DNA from: Isoetes taiwanensis | Lineage: Eukaryota; Streptophyta; Lycopodiopsida; Isoetales; Isoetaceae | Length of the DNA stretch: 64,000 nt | Direction: 5' to 3' | NCBI GenBank assembly: GCA_021234155.1 | Contig: JAJEKV010000041.1 | Location: 7,076,917 to 7,140,916, forward strand | Part shown: positions 48,901-60,900 of the stretch, one piece after another | Layout: each line of letters starts with the position of its first letter | Position numbering within the stretch: the stretch's first letter is position 1 | Program-made: the position numbers and the translations under genes | Notes under the pieces: model-generated | What the model was told of the DNA's origin: nothing | Databases searched by the model: none | Seen by the model: the letters and a program-made list of their open reading frames with translations, nothing else

Positions 48901-51900
48901 ACTTGCTCGGGCCTGTGGTTAAGGGAGGTCAACCCTCCTCTCTCGCAGATTATGGGAAACAAACCCTCGAGGCCTATTTCCCATAATCTGTTTGGGGGGA
49001 GGGTTAACCTTCTCTCATGAGCCAAGGCACAGTTGGTCGAGATTAGCTTAGGTTAATAAGCACCAATCTAGTTGGTCGAGATTAGCTTAGGTTAACAAAC
49101 ACCAAGTTAATTTACGCGCATCCAAGAGCTAGCCATCAACTTTCTAGGAATGGCAGTCGTGCAACCATCTTTGTCACATTTTTAGTGACGTTTTGACTCA
49201 TATCTCCAAGCCATAACGAATCTATGAGCAAACGACCCAATCCACCTTTATTCGAAACTAGATTCTGAGGCAGTTTCAGGGAAGTAAAAGAAATCTGAGC
49301 TCTGATCGTCTACGTATAGCATTTCAAAATTTGAGTACCTTCTCCTAAAAGGTAAAGACTAAATTCAATTCGAGTACCATTTCTTAAAAGGTAAAGGCTA
49401 AATTTAGTTAAAAGTTTACATCTTTCAATTTCTATTTGGCAAAGAGTTAACATGATGCTTTCCTGAGCTCATAATAGAAAGTGTGGATCAGTCTTTGCTT
49501 TTTGGAAGATCTGGCCATGTATGTTTGCAGCACAAAGTACAATGTGGGATTAGAAAAGCAGCAATACTAGATGGGTTGGAATTTTTTGAAGAGCATCCTG
49601 ATAGCAAGTTTCTGGGTTGGCAGAATCTTTTTCAAGGAGAATGCCTTTTCAGTAGATATTTCAGATGTCAGGGAGAGTTTCAGGAAGCTCTTCTCGATTA
49701 TCAAAGCATGAACTGTAATTCTAGGAAAATCCCTTGGGTTATAGCTGCACGTATTCAAGAAGGGGTTAACCACCCCTGCGAGGCTATTACATCCAGTCCC
49801 GGAGGGCCGAGCCCATTTACAGGCTGTAACAACCAAGCAGGGGTGGTTAACCCCTTTAACCGGCAGGCCGTCATTCTTGAACACTAAGCGTCGATTATCA
49901 GCTTTCAATCTTGCATCTGGCCTTGATTATTAGCTTCCTAGTCTGGTTTATCAGCCCCTAACCTAGTTTATCACCATCCAAAATTAAAACCAAAAAAAGG
50001 CCTAAGGTGTATCAAATATCCTCATTAGCAAGAGCATGGATTAATTTATGGTTTAACTTAGCTATTTGGCAAAGTTTTAGCATATTTTCAAAAAAATGTT
50101 GGCTGAAGTAAATGGAAAAAATTGGTTTAACTTTTTTCGCGCCTGCGCCAACTTTCGGGCTCTTTAGCCATTGCTAGAATGTAAGAGGGTGGAAATTTGT
50201 AACTTTAACTAAACCATAAAAAATTTTGAAATGAGTTTCGCGTTAGTTTAGCTAAAGTAATTCTGGGTAATAAGAAATATATGACTAGCAATTTATTTCC
50301 TAGCACCCATGGAATAATTTGAGATCTAGGTTTAGTTAGTTGGCATTTTTTAGCATGTCTTCAGACTAAAGTCAATATGTTTTAGCATGGTTTCGGACAA
50401 AAGTAAGTATGTTTTTGGACTAAAGTAACTATAAACAATAGTAAATATGTTTTAGCATGTTTTTAGCTTAATGGTTTTCGTGCAACACCACATAAATTTT
50501 TGGAATGAATTTTCGGTTTGTTTAGCTAAATGTTAAAAAGCATGAGAGGAAAAATTTGTAGAGTTTAACCAAACAATAAAAAATAAATACATGGTTACTA
50601 TCAATATCAATGCCACTCTCACTCTTACTCATTATATACAAAGAATTCTTTAAAACTATATGGATCTGCCCATCATTACAAGATCAAATCCACAAAATAG
50701 AAAGTCTAGGTTCGATAAAATTTAGATCTATGAGAGAACACACGAATATAGACAAACTGTTTCTCTGAATAATTAACATTTTAGGACTCCTTAAAATCAA
50801 ATCTGAACTACACATTTCCAGTCTTGTACAAAGATCTTCAAACCTGCACAAATTATACACCAAACCTGTCTGTTTCTCTGAATAATTAACATTTTAGGAC
50901 TCCTTAAAATCAAATCTGAACTACACATTTCCAGTCTTGTACAAAGATCTTCAAACCTGTACAAATTATACACCAAACCTGTACACATCTCTAAACCTGT
51001 ACACGTCTTCGAACCTGTGCAAATTAACATTATGTACAAGCTCTTCCTGAGATTAATATGATCTCATTCAAGCTTCAAATATTCAAGAACCAAGATTTCT
51101 GAGTTTTTTTTCTGAACTTCTGCTTGATACAGCCTCATCTAGAAACTTACCATCTAATCCATGGCAATTATGCTTGCAAAATGTGCGGAAGTTGTTCGAG
51201 GTTTAGCGAACTTTCCCTGAAATGTAAATTACTTACAAAAATATCCTTTTCCTGATTCTCAACACAATTGTACTTGGGAACTGCAAATTATATTATCTTC
51301 CTTTTTAAGACTGTTGATTTTGTCCTTTTGTGCATTTTAGTAAGTGAATGCCTAGAAGAAAATATGATTTGATATTTATGCTGCTATAGGACATTTTTGC
51401 TTCAACTTCTTTTTTTGCGCCAAGCTGTATACAGTTGTTCGTTGAAAAGCTTTCGTCAGACCATGTCACAGCAAAGGTTAGGGATATAATTTTAAGGTAC
51501 ACATCATGACGGCACATGCTTCAAAACTGTGGTGGACTTTCTTGCAGCTGGAGTCGCTGAAATATCTTGGACACTGTGCACTAGCATATGGAGCAGATGT
51601 CATATCTGAACATGCAATGATTATCTGGAAGCATTTGAAATCGGAATTATTTCCAAGTTATGATGCCTCCTCGTATCCTCGAGAAAGTTCATCAGGGCAG
51701 AAAGTGCTTTTGAATGAGGCTGTCACTTGTTTAGTTCGCTGCATCAAAGCGTTCCAGATCACAAATAACAGGAGTTCTGAGGTCTTGGAAGGAAAGCTTC
51801 TAAATATAATGTTAAATGACGAAGTTATAAATGACTTTGTGGAGTATCTTGGGAAGGGGAGTGATTATTGTGACAGGAATTTGACAATTGATCCAGTGCT

Positions 51901-54900
51901 TGCAATTCGTGTTTTGGCTGATACCGCCCATGTTTCATGTTTTTCAGTCGCAGCCATACTTAAGAAAACCATGAGTCTTATCTTATGGAGAAAAAATGCA
52001 CACGTGGAAGATTACAAAACTACAATTGAAGTGATAGTCCCAATTTTGGGAGCTGCGCAACATGTTGCAGAAGAACATATATCTATCACTCCAGGAATGA
52101 TAGCCTTCAAAAAATGTTCAGAGAAGTGTAATGATGAGTGGTTGCGTGATCTGAGGTTGATATCAAATGATTTACTTTCAATATTCCTTAGCACACTTGA
52201 GTTTGGCAAAAACACTGAGTCTGAAGCTTTTTCCAGTTTTACAGAAGTGTTCAAACATGGAGGTATGCTGTCTTTTCTTTTATGTAATATTATTGTCTTT
52301 AATCTCATGTGTGTTGCTTCCCCGTGGATATTTCTTTGGCTGGTAAAGTTGAGTATTCTGAAAGCTTAAATGCATGGGCTCTTGAGCAACAGTACGTCTG
52401 AGAAGTTGCATAAATAAGGAGAAAGGAAAGGAAGATTTTATTAACTCCAATAGGTAGTTTTAGTGGTCTACATACATCATTTATGCGTCCTCAAAGAGGA
52501 CCGTTTTTGAAAAGAAGAACATCATGAATGAGCATGACCAACTACATAAATATCATAAAGTAGCTTTCTTGATAGTGAGGACCCTTCTCTGCCAATTCTG
52601 TTGTCGAAGCTTTCGAGGTCATCGATGTGGAGCCCAAATAGGTTAGGCAGCCCTGCTTTACTCCAGTTGTGCCGTTCACATCCTCGACCATTTTCCAGCC
52701 ATTTTAATTCTGGCCAGAACATTTTCATAAAGAGTAAAAAATTCATTTTGACAGTTCTAAAGATTTCAACCGTGCCATTGCGTAAACACTTCCTTTTTGT
52801 TAGCTTTGCCGTCTCATTATCTTGCTTTTTAGCTTTTAATGTGTGTTTTTAGTTTCTAATGCACATACCAATAATTATAACTCATAAACTAGAGATCTGT
52901 TCATGCACCACCTTGTTATCACTGAACTGAAAATAGCTTATAACATGTTTTATCCAAAACATCCCCTTGCATGATGAGCAAAAGATTATGAAGAAGAAAT
53001 TTCAATTTGCCCTCTTCACATTTGCAGAGGTGTTTGAGCAGAGAGCAGGTGCTTGCTTTGCAGCGCTTAGCAGAAGGGAGGTCCTAAATGGGTTAGGAAA
53101 AGTTAAGGATGAAAAAGAAGGGAAAAGCAGAAGCTTTTTGCAACTGGGAGGTTGGCAAATACATTTTCTAAATGTATTTTGTGCCCAAGCATGCCTTTGA
53201 CATATTGGATGAAGCTCACTTGCTAGCGAGGGTTGACGACTTGAAATAAAAGTTGGTCTTCCTAATAAATCTCAGATTCGATTAGATTCTCAAATGAAAA
53301 TTCTGGTTCAAACTGTCCTTTGTGTCTTATATTAATAGTGTTTTTGATCATGTCTAATGGTTGTACCTTATCTAAATGTTTGAGCAGCCTGTGATGCCTG
53401 TGATTTGACAAAACCCGGCACCAAGAAACGAATATTATTTTGGAACGTGATGCACACAGGGCTTGTTTCAGTTCAAACAAACTCTTCTTCAGCCTGTCTG
53501 CCTTTTGTCCTTGGCACCTGTTTTGATGAACTCTATGAAGAGCATGTGATATCCTTCTCTATCGCCTGTTCTTTGTTGCGCATCTACCAAGCCATCCATC
53601 TGCTGCGTAGCTCCTTGGTAGCTTCCCTCCATTCATAATGTGTATTAGGATCACCATTTTCGGGAATGTCAATTACGTGTCCGAGAGGAAGATAAATTCA
53701 TAAACCAATAAAGTGTAGTTTTATTCTCCTTGCAGCAGCTGACGAACTCAAAAGAAAGAGATACTATGAGGTTTGATACAAAGAGGTGTGATAGAAAACA
53801 AACAGTCCTGATGCTGATATTAGGGCTTATTTAGAGTGATCAGAATGGCAAATGAGACAGTAAGTTATCTTGCATCAAGAATTCCTTTTTCAACAACTAT
53901 AAGACTCATGCCATTTCAGGTGCCAAAATGTTGCATACTTGGTTCCCTCCTTTCCTCCCTAGGTGGGCTCCTCTTTGACAAGTTGAGGTCAATAGACATT
54001 GAGATGTTCTACCGTTCAATGGTATACTTTGTCCCTTTATTAAGATATTAATTTTGCAATTCACCAGTCTGCACCCTGGAGGAGGAAGCAAGGTATGATC
54101 TTCTTCTAGGGTCTCTTCTTGGTAATACCATCATAATGGAATTGCTCGGTTATGCACGAAGGCAGGGTGTTTTTTCCATCCTCCATTCACCAATAACTCA
54201 ATAGGAAATATCATATGAAAGAGCATCAATCTGCACAAGTTAATTAGCAGTGAGCAAGTTCTCCTTCCAATGAGCAATTGGCACAGGCCATGCATGACCC
54301 CATAAATTGCACTTATAATGTTCATAGACAGAGCAGCTTGTCTTTCTCTGGCTGTCTTGGCAGACTTGGGTTCCTCTGAAGCTGGCTCTGATATCATAAC
54401 GGGCTCTGCAGAGTTTCTAAATATGAATTGATGGAGCCTTGAACCTGTGACACAAGGCAGAAAGCCGAGTTGTTTAACCACCCCAGTATGACATAATAAT
54501 CTAGAATAAGTGACAGAAAGAAGGAAAGAAAGAAAGAAAGATTTATGAACGTCTACGTAAGACCCGAAGGGTCTATGAGACCATAACACATACAGAATTC
54601 AAGACTTCCAGGAGGAAAACCCTCCTGTTATCTAAATATACAAACACAAATATTAAGTTAAAATCTGCTCAGGTAGGGTTTGATGGGGATAGCCCATTCG
54701 TTCCTGTGACTGCTGCAAAGTAATTCTTAATACCCTTCCTTGGCTTGCTTTGATGCTTGATGCTCGGCCTCTTCTGGAAAGACCTTTATGTTCCATGACT
54801 GCTGGTCGTTTTATCTTTTTAGACAGCGCTACAGTCGCCCCTTTAGGGTCAGGAAACTTCCTCTTCTGTGATGCCTCCACTATCCTCTTATCATCGTTTG

Positions 54901-57900
54901 ACTCAGATGAGAAGAAATTGGTTATATCTGTTTGCTTCAGGTCCGTTGGATTCTTTTGTTTGAGAATATTTCTCCTTTCTAGGGATAGTCATACACAAAG
55001 TGAGATACACATTTTTTATCGTAATATTCTACCAGCTGTCGTAGAGATGCGGGGTCTCTAAAAAGACAATGATATCTGCCTCTTATGATGTAGTAGGTTG
55101 GGCAGGTAAAAATAAAATGTTCTTCTGACTCAACCATGTTTAGATCGCACATTGGGCATTTCCGATCTTCATGACTAATATTTTTCGCCCTACCAACCTC
55201 AATCTCCAAATGGTAAGATGACACTCTAAACTGCCCCATAGAGTACTCACTTTATTCGGCAGATCAATATCCAAATATCCAGGCCTTACGTGAAACCATC
55301 TGCTGATATATTTAGGAAGTTATCCTTATAGAATTTCTGTTTGGTAGCACTGTTTTTCTAGCTGTACAAGAGAATATCCCGTCGCAATCCTTGCCTGACC
55401 AGCCTCCCTCAATCTAAAAAGGGGGCCCGCAAACTCAACACCCAAGTAGAGGTGTATGTAGAAACAATTTCTACAGGTTGTCCTTGAAAAGTAAAAGAGT
55501 TATTTTTCCAATTTTTCCAAGAGGTATTAAATACCATCACTTTTGGTCTTGTAGAGATTTACTTGCAGCCCTCTATCGTTGCAAAAGGCTTCTAGGGCAG
55601 TCAAGTGTTTTTGGAGCCCTTGAACAGATGGTGAGATTAGAACCACATCATCCGCATAAAGCAAAATTGGAATGCATTCCTGAGCAAGCATGGAGCCTTC
55701 TCCGCCTAAGGTCTGAACAAAGGTTTCAAGCTCGTCGATGTAAAGGCCAAATAGTGTAGGAAAGAGGGGACACCCTTGTTTAACCCCAATTGTACTGAAT
55801 ACTTCCTCTGAAAACTGCCCGCCTATTTTCACCCTACCTGTCACATTCTCATATAATGTCAACGCTGCCCAGATCAGCTCGTGAGAAAACCCCAACATTT
55901 TGAGTCTCTGAAACAACCTGTTCCGAGGAACAGTATCAAAGGGTTTTCGGAAATCAACAAAACAGCAATAAACTTTACTCTTTCTTGCCTTCGCTTCCTC
56001 AATGATTGCCCTTAAAGAAAACATATGATCGATTGTGGCTGTGATTTTCTGCAAAATCACTAAGGACCATTTGCAACGCGGATCCATAAAGTTTTTCCAT
56101 CACATGCCCAATCATAATTAGGCAATAATTAGCGGGATTCATAGAATCACCTGCCTTAAGGAAGAAACAAAGATTTCATTTAACATGTACATGGTAATTC
56201 CTAGATCTATGATAACAATAGACAAATAAGTGTATATACAGCTAAGGTCCAGTGGAGACATAAAGAAATAAAGATTTCATTTAACATGTACATAGTAATT
56301 CTTGTATCTATGATAACAATATACAAATAAGTGTAAGGGCAAATAAGAATTGCAGTAGAGACATGTAAAACTAAGCAAATGCTTGATTGCAAATTGGATG
56401 GCTCTAATATCATAACGAAGATGCTAGATGTAGCTGGTTCTGGAAAGTTTCTAGATCTAGAATACAAGTTCACAGAAAGGAATGAAGATTCTTTAGCATG
56501 TACAGGGTAATGCTTGGATCTATGATACCATTAGACATATAAGTGTATATGCTCTTTCTGCTGTTATGCCACTTTGAAATGGCAATTCCCATGTGGCTTT
56601 TATGTGTTAACTGAGTGTCATGTTAAGTTTACACGTTGATTAACCCTTATTTATGTGGCGTGTACTTCTGGCATGACAGAAAATTTCTAACTGAATTAAT
56701 ACAAGTGACAGTGTGTGGATTGCAGGCACTGATGACATTTCCATCCTGTGTTTCACCTTTATCTAATGAGCAGTTTGAAGTTATTAGTCATGCTATTTTT
56801 GAGATCATTGTTTCCAAAGTAAAAGCTAACCATGCCTGGGAGTCGGCGCTTGGAGCAGCAATAGCTTTGGCCAATGCAGAGGAGAAGTTTGGAGGGTTCA
56901 GAAAGCCAGAAAAAATTGTACAAGACCTGCTGATTCCAAAATTGCTAGCACGTTTTATGGAGGCCGAAGAGCACATTCATTTCAGTTCTTATTTGAGAGC
57001 CCTTGCTGCAGTCTCTAGGTCAAGCATTATTACATACGACACGATGCTTGAGAACCTCGCAACGGGCTTGCTACAACTTTCAAAAGTATGCTCTGTCCCT
57101 TTAATCACTGCTTGATCAGATTTACCAAGAAATTATTTTAAAGGATTTGCAGTTTTTTCAGGCTTTTGTGTCTGATCCATCAAATCTGGTGAATTACGAA
57201 CATCGGATGGTTGCAATATTGCAGTGCATCTCAGAGGAACTTCTACCTAGAGACATGTAATTCCGAAACTACAATTAAACTAAGAAACCAAAATGTTCAA
57301 AAGTAAGATAGTTAATACAGATGGTGCAAAATTTAAGGTCGTCCTCTATTTGAAGGGCTATTCATGGTTCTGTATGCTGCCCATTTGGTTTTTCTAGAAA
57401 GGAAATCCTCTAGAGCCAAGTGCCCAAGGCATTGTGGTTAGACCTTGACCAGCCACTGGCCTTTGATAAATCAAAAGCCAGCATCAAAAGCCAGCCAAGA
57501 AGAAAGAAATAATATAATAACTCATGAATAAATCATTTTAAACCTGCTAGAGTTCATTTTCTTTTAGCCTAACTGTGATTGAACAAAAAGGAAAACAAAA
57601 TAAAAAATCAGCTAATCAGGATACGCGCAAAATGCTACCATGTGTTCCCTTTCTGTCATGTGTCCTTTTAGAAATGATTGCTTGTGCGTTTGTGTTATGG
57701 CACTTCCCTTTTGTGTGTTTGGACCTTTCAGGGCTCGTGCTCTCGTTTTCTTTATTTTTTGAGAGTTTGTGAGAAAACAGGTTGCACCATCTTCAATTGG
57801 CCAACATTCCTATACTATAATGACAAGGTTCCTAGTCAATAGTATTCAATGTTTAAGATTGTAACAAGATAGCTGAGTTTGGTACCTCTCAACGATGACA

Positions 57901-60900
57901 TAGATAAGTGGTTTTATTATATGGTTGGATTGTAAATTATTTGGTGCTTAGTTTCATTTTTTATGGTTCCTACTTTAAACTAGACCTGTTTTTTGTTCTT
58001 TGTTTGTCTAATCGCATTTTGATGTTTGATTATGTAGGAGTGGGAGGCACCTTGAAGGAACAAAGAAAGTAGCTATAAACATCTGGGCTTCTGTGGTGTT
58101 GATTAGGAATTCTAGAGTGGCGCCTGCAGATCATGTGTGTTTGCCCATTTTCTGTTTTCTTTCAGTTTATTTAAACTTCACTCTCTTAGTTTCTTTACAT
58201 GCCTTAGATACTGTACTTGATAAAGTAGCTAACTGTAAACTTGGGAAAGAAAGCTTTCTCACACTTGTCATTTGCCACCTTGATTAAGGAAAATTGGATG
58301 CCAAGGGTTGTCAGTCGTCAAGAGTCCTCATATTCTGGAGTAGTTTGGCTTGTAATTTCTTTTGTCATGTTTGGATTATGAAAGTTTGGAACTATGATTG
58401 AGCCCTGCCACAATGGGGGCGAGGAACAAGAGATGCAGTGTTTGGAAATGTGCCTATATTTTGAAGTAAGTCAAAATCTAGTAGGAAAAAATATCCTTAG
58501 TTTGCTGCGTAATTATAAGATCACAGTGCCTACTAAACAGGATCTAAGAGTCCTTGCATTGCGAGGTAGTTTGGTAATCTGTAATTCCCAGCTTGGATCG
58601 ATGATCGAGCCCTCTCACATATTAGGGCTAGAGACAAGAGATGCGGTTTCTGAAAATATGCTAATATTTTAGAGTCATTTAGAATTCAGTAGGAAAAATA
58701 AACATCGGTTCACCAGTTTGCTGCATTTTTACAAGATCAGAGTGTTTAAAAAGGACCTCTATTGCATGTTCAACATTGCCTTTTTCTTGGATTTTGTTAC
58801 GATTCTTAGTTCAAGCTAACTTCCTGATTTTGCAGCTTTTGGCTTCTCTGAGTGCTACTGCACATGGTGCTGTGCAGAGATGTGATTTCGTTACACAGGA
58901 AGCAATTTGGAGAGTGCTTTTTGACACCCTATGGACAAGCAGAAATACCATTTTCGAAGGTGGAATTGATCCAAGTGCCAGGGAACGTTCAGATGACACC
59001 AATGATATATGGATGTTGTCTGTATTTGCTGCTATGACTGTGGCATTGATGTCAGATGTGATTCCGCATCCGGTTAGGACAGAAGTTATAGATGTGTTTA
59101 TCGTTGCTGCACTTTCTGGTGCTAATCAGGAAGTTATATGTACAAATGCACAGGCAGTTGCATCAATCTTAAATAAGTGGTCGACTCATATGTTGGCATT
59201 GGAGGCTACTATTGACCTTATTGTTAACAGGGCACAGGACATGCTAATGGAGGATTCAAAAGACTGCACTAAGTCTGGTGCTATTTGCTTACTAGGATGG
59301 GTGGGTAAGGGACTGGTGATGAGGGGACATACAAGAATAATTGATATATTGAAGATTTTCATATCTATCCTAAAGGATGTAAGTTGCCAGCATGCAACTA
59401 AGTATGCAATAATAGAAGCTTTGGGGCTGATAATGGGGGATGGTTCCACCCTTAATAAAGATGACCATGCTATTGTTCGGCCGCTTTACAAGCAGCGGTT
59501 CTTTAACAGTATGCTAATCCTACTCAAAGAGGCACTAAGGGATACGACCACACCATCCAGGCGAGTCTTCTAGTTAATGAGGCTAAAGTGCGAACTTGCT
59601 GTGACATGTCTTCACCTCTAATGTGATTTAGATGGTGCTGTATATTTCTTTATATTCTACATCTGCTGCTGTCTCAACAATGTAATAACATCAGATAAAC
59701 CTCCTCCATCATCTATGGGTTAAGCCTAATATCACATGGCATGCATGATCCCGATAGTGCCATAGGTCACACAATATGGAACATTGCTGTTATATTTAGT
59801 CAACACACTTAACAAATGTAATCAGGCCTTTGGCTAACTAGACATTTTAGTTACGGCCTCTCCACCCACCTCTTGTTCATTGTATCAATTTCAGATGAAT
59901 CTGACAAGCTCTTGTAGGAATTTGTTTTTTCTTTTTTGCAACACCACTTTAAAATAAGACAGTCAACCCCCTTCCAGAGATGTGAGATCTTCAACAAACT
60001 TTGTTTACCAAATGACAAGTAGGACATTCTAGTGATTGCACTTGTCTCCTACGATCAAACTATGGGGGGACAAAATGCTAGCTGGTTCCCTTTGCTCATA
60101 GCATGCCAAAGCTCTCTTATGATTTAGGCTGTACCCCTAACGTATAGAGGCCAGCCTTATTCATATGCTGAGTGCAGGAACACATTGAAAAAATCCAATG
60201 GACTTTTGGCTGTAAAATTCGTCACCATTTGAGGACAACATAAGGTTAAAGTTCCTTTTATTAGTTTGATGCTTCACCACTTAGGGTGGTAAACATGTAG
60301 GAGAATCATCATGTATGTGCAACATGATCACTCTCGAGGTGGCATCAGCACCAAGATCTCTTATGATCTAGGCTGTACCTCCAACGTATAGAGGCCAGCC
60401 TTATTCATATGCTGAGTGCAGGAACACATTGAAAAAATCCAATGGACTTTTGGCTGTAAAATTCCTCACCATTTGAGGACAACATAAGGTTAAAGTTCCT
60501 TTTATTAATTTGATGCTTCACTACTTAGGGTGCTAAACATGTAGGAGAATCATCATGTATGTGCAACATGATCACTGGCGCACTAAGCTGACTTCAAACA
60601 TGTGATACATTTATAACACAACTTCTCTGCTGACATGTCAAATATAGCTGACCTGTTCACTGTGTTATAAAGTGACAGTCGCACCTTAGTTAGTTGATTT
60701 TAGATTTTATGTCTCTTGATCCTAGTCGTCTGATGTTCGCATCTGCAGCCTCTTGGCCTTTTGAAAGATTTCATCTCTTTAAGTTTACATTCTCCAAATG
60801 AAATTGTCAGCTATTTAGAATTAGAGTCAGTTGAGTAGCAGGCTGTGGCTAGGTATTTGTTATCATTTGGTTATTCCTTGGCTAATTCTTATAATTTGTT

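Larger units (their letters stand above)
47449..51434. other. MMS19 intron with hairpins and repeats; one exon missing
   Basis: About 4 kb of intron. Homology suggests that a small exon of about 20 codons should lie here, but none was found. Short repeated GGATCTGCAG/CTGCAGAGATGG words lie near 48590-48730. A 14-bp stem CAGATTATGGGAAA is at 48946-48959 and 48977-48990. A near-repeat of GTTGGTCGAGATTAGCTTAG occurs at about 49032 and 49072. Confidence 0.5.

Noticed and set aside
53405-53638. ORF of 77 codons as an MMS19 exon
   Set aside because: No good acceptor and donor with fitting phase, and a low-complexity Ser/Leu composition unlike the neighbouring exons.
59186-59449. Minus-strand ORF of 87 codons
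   Set aside because: Antisense shadow of the conserved MMS19 C-terminal exon.
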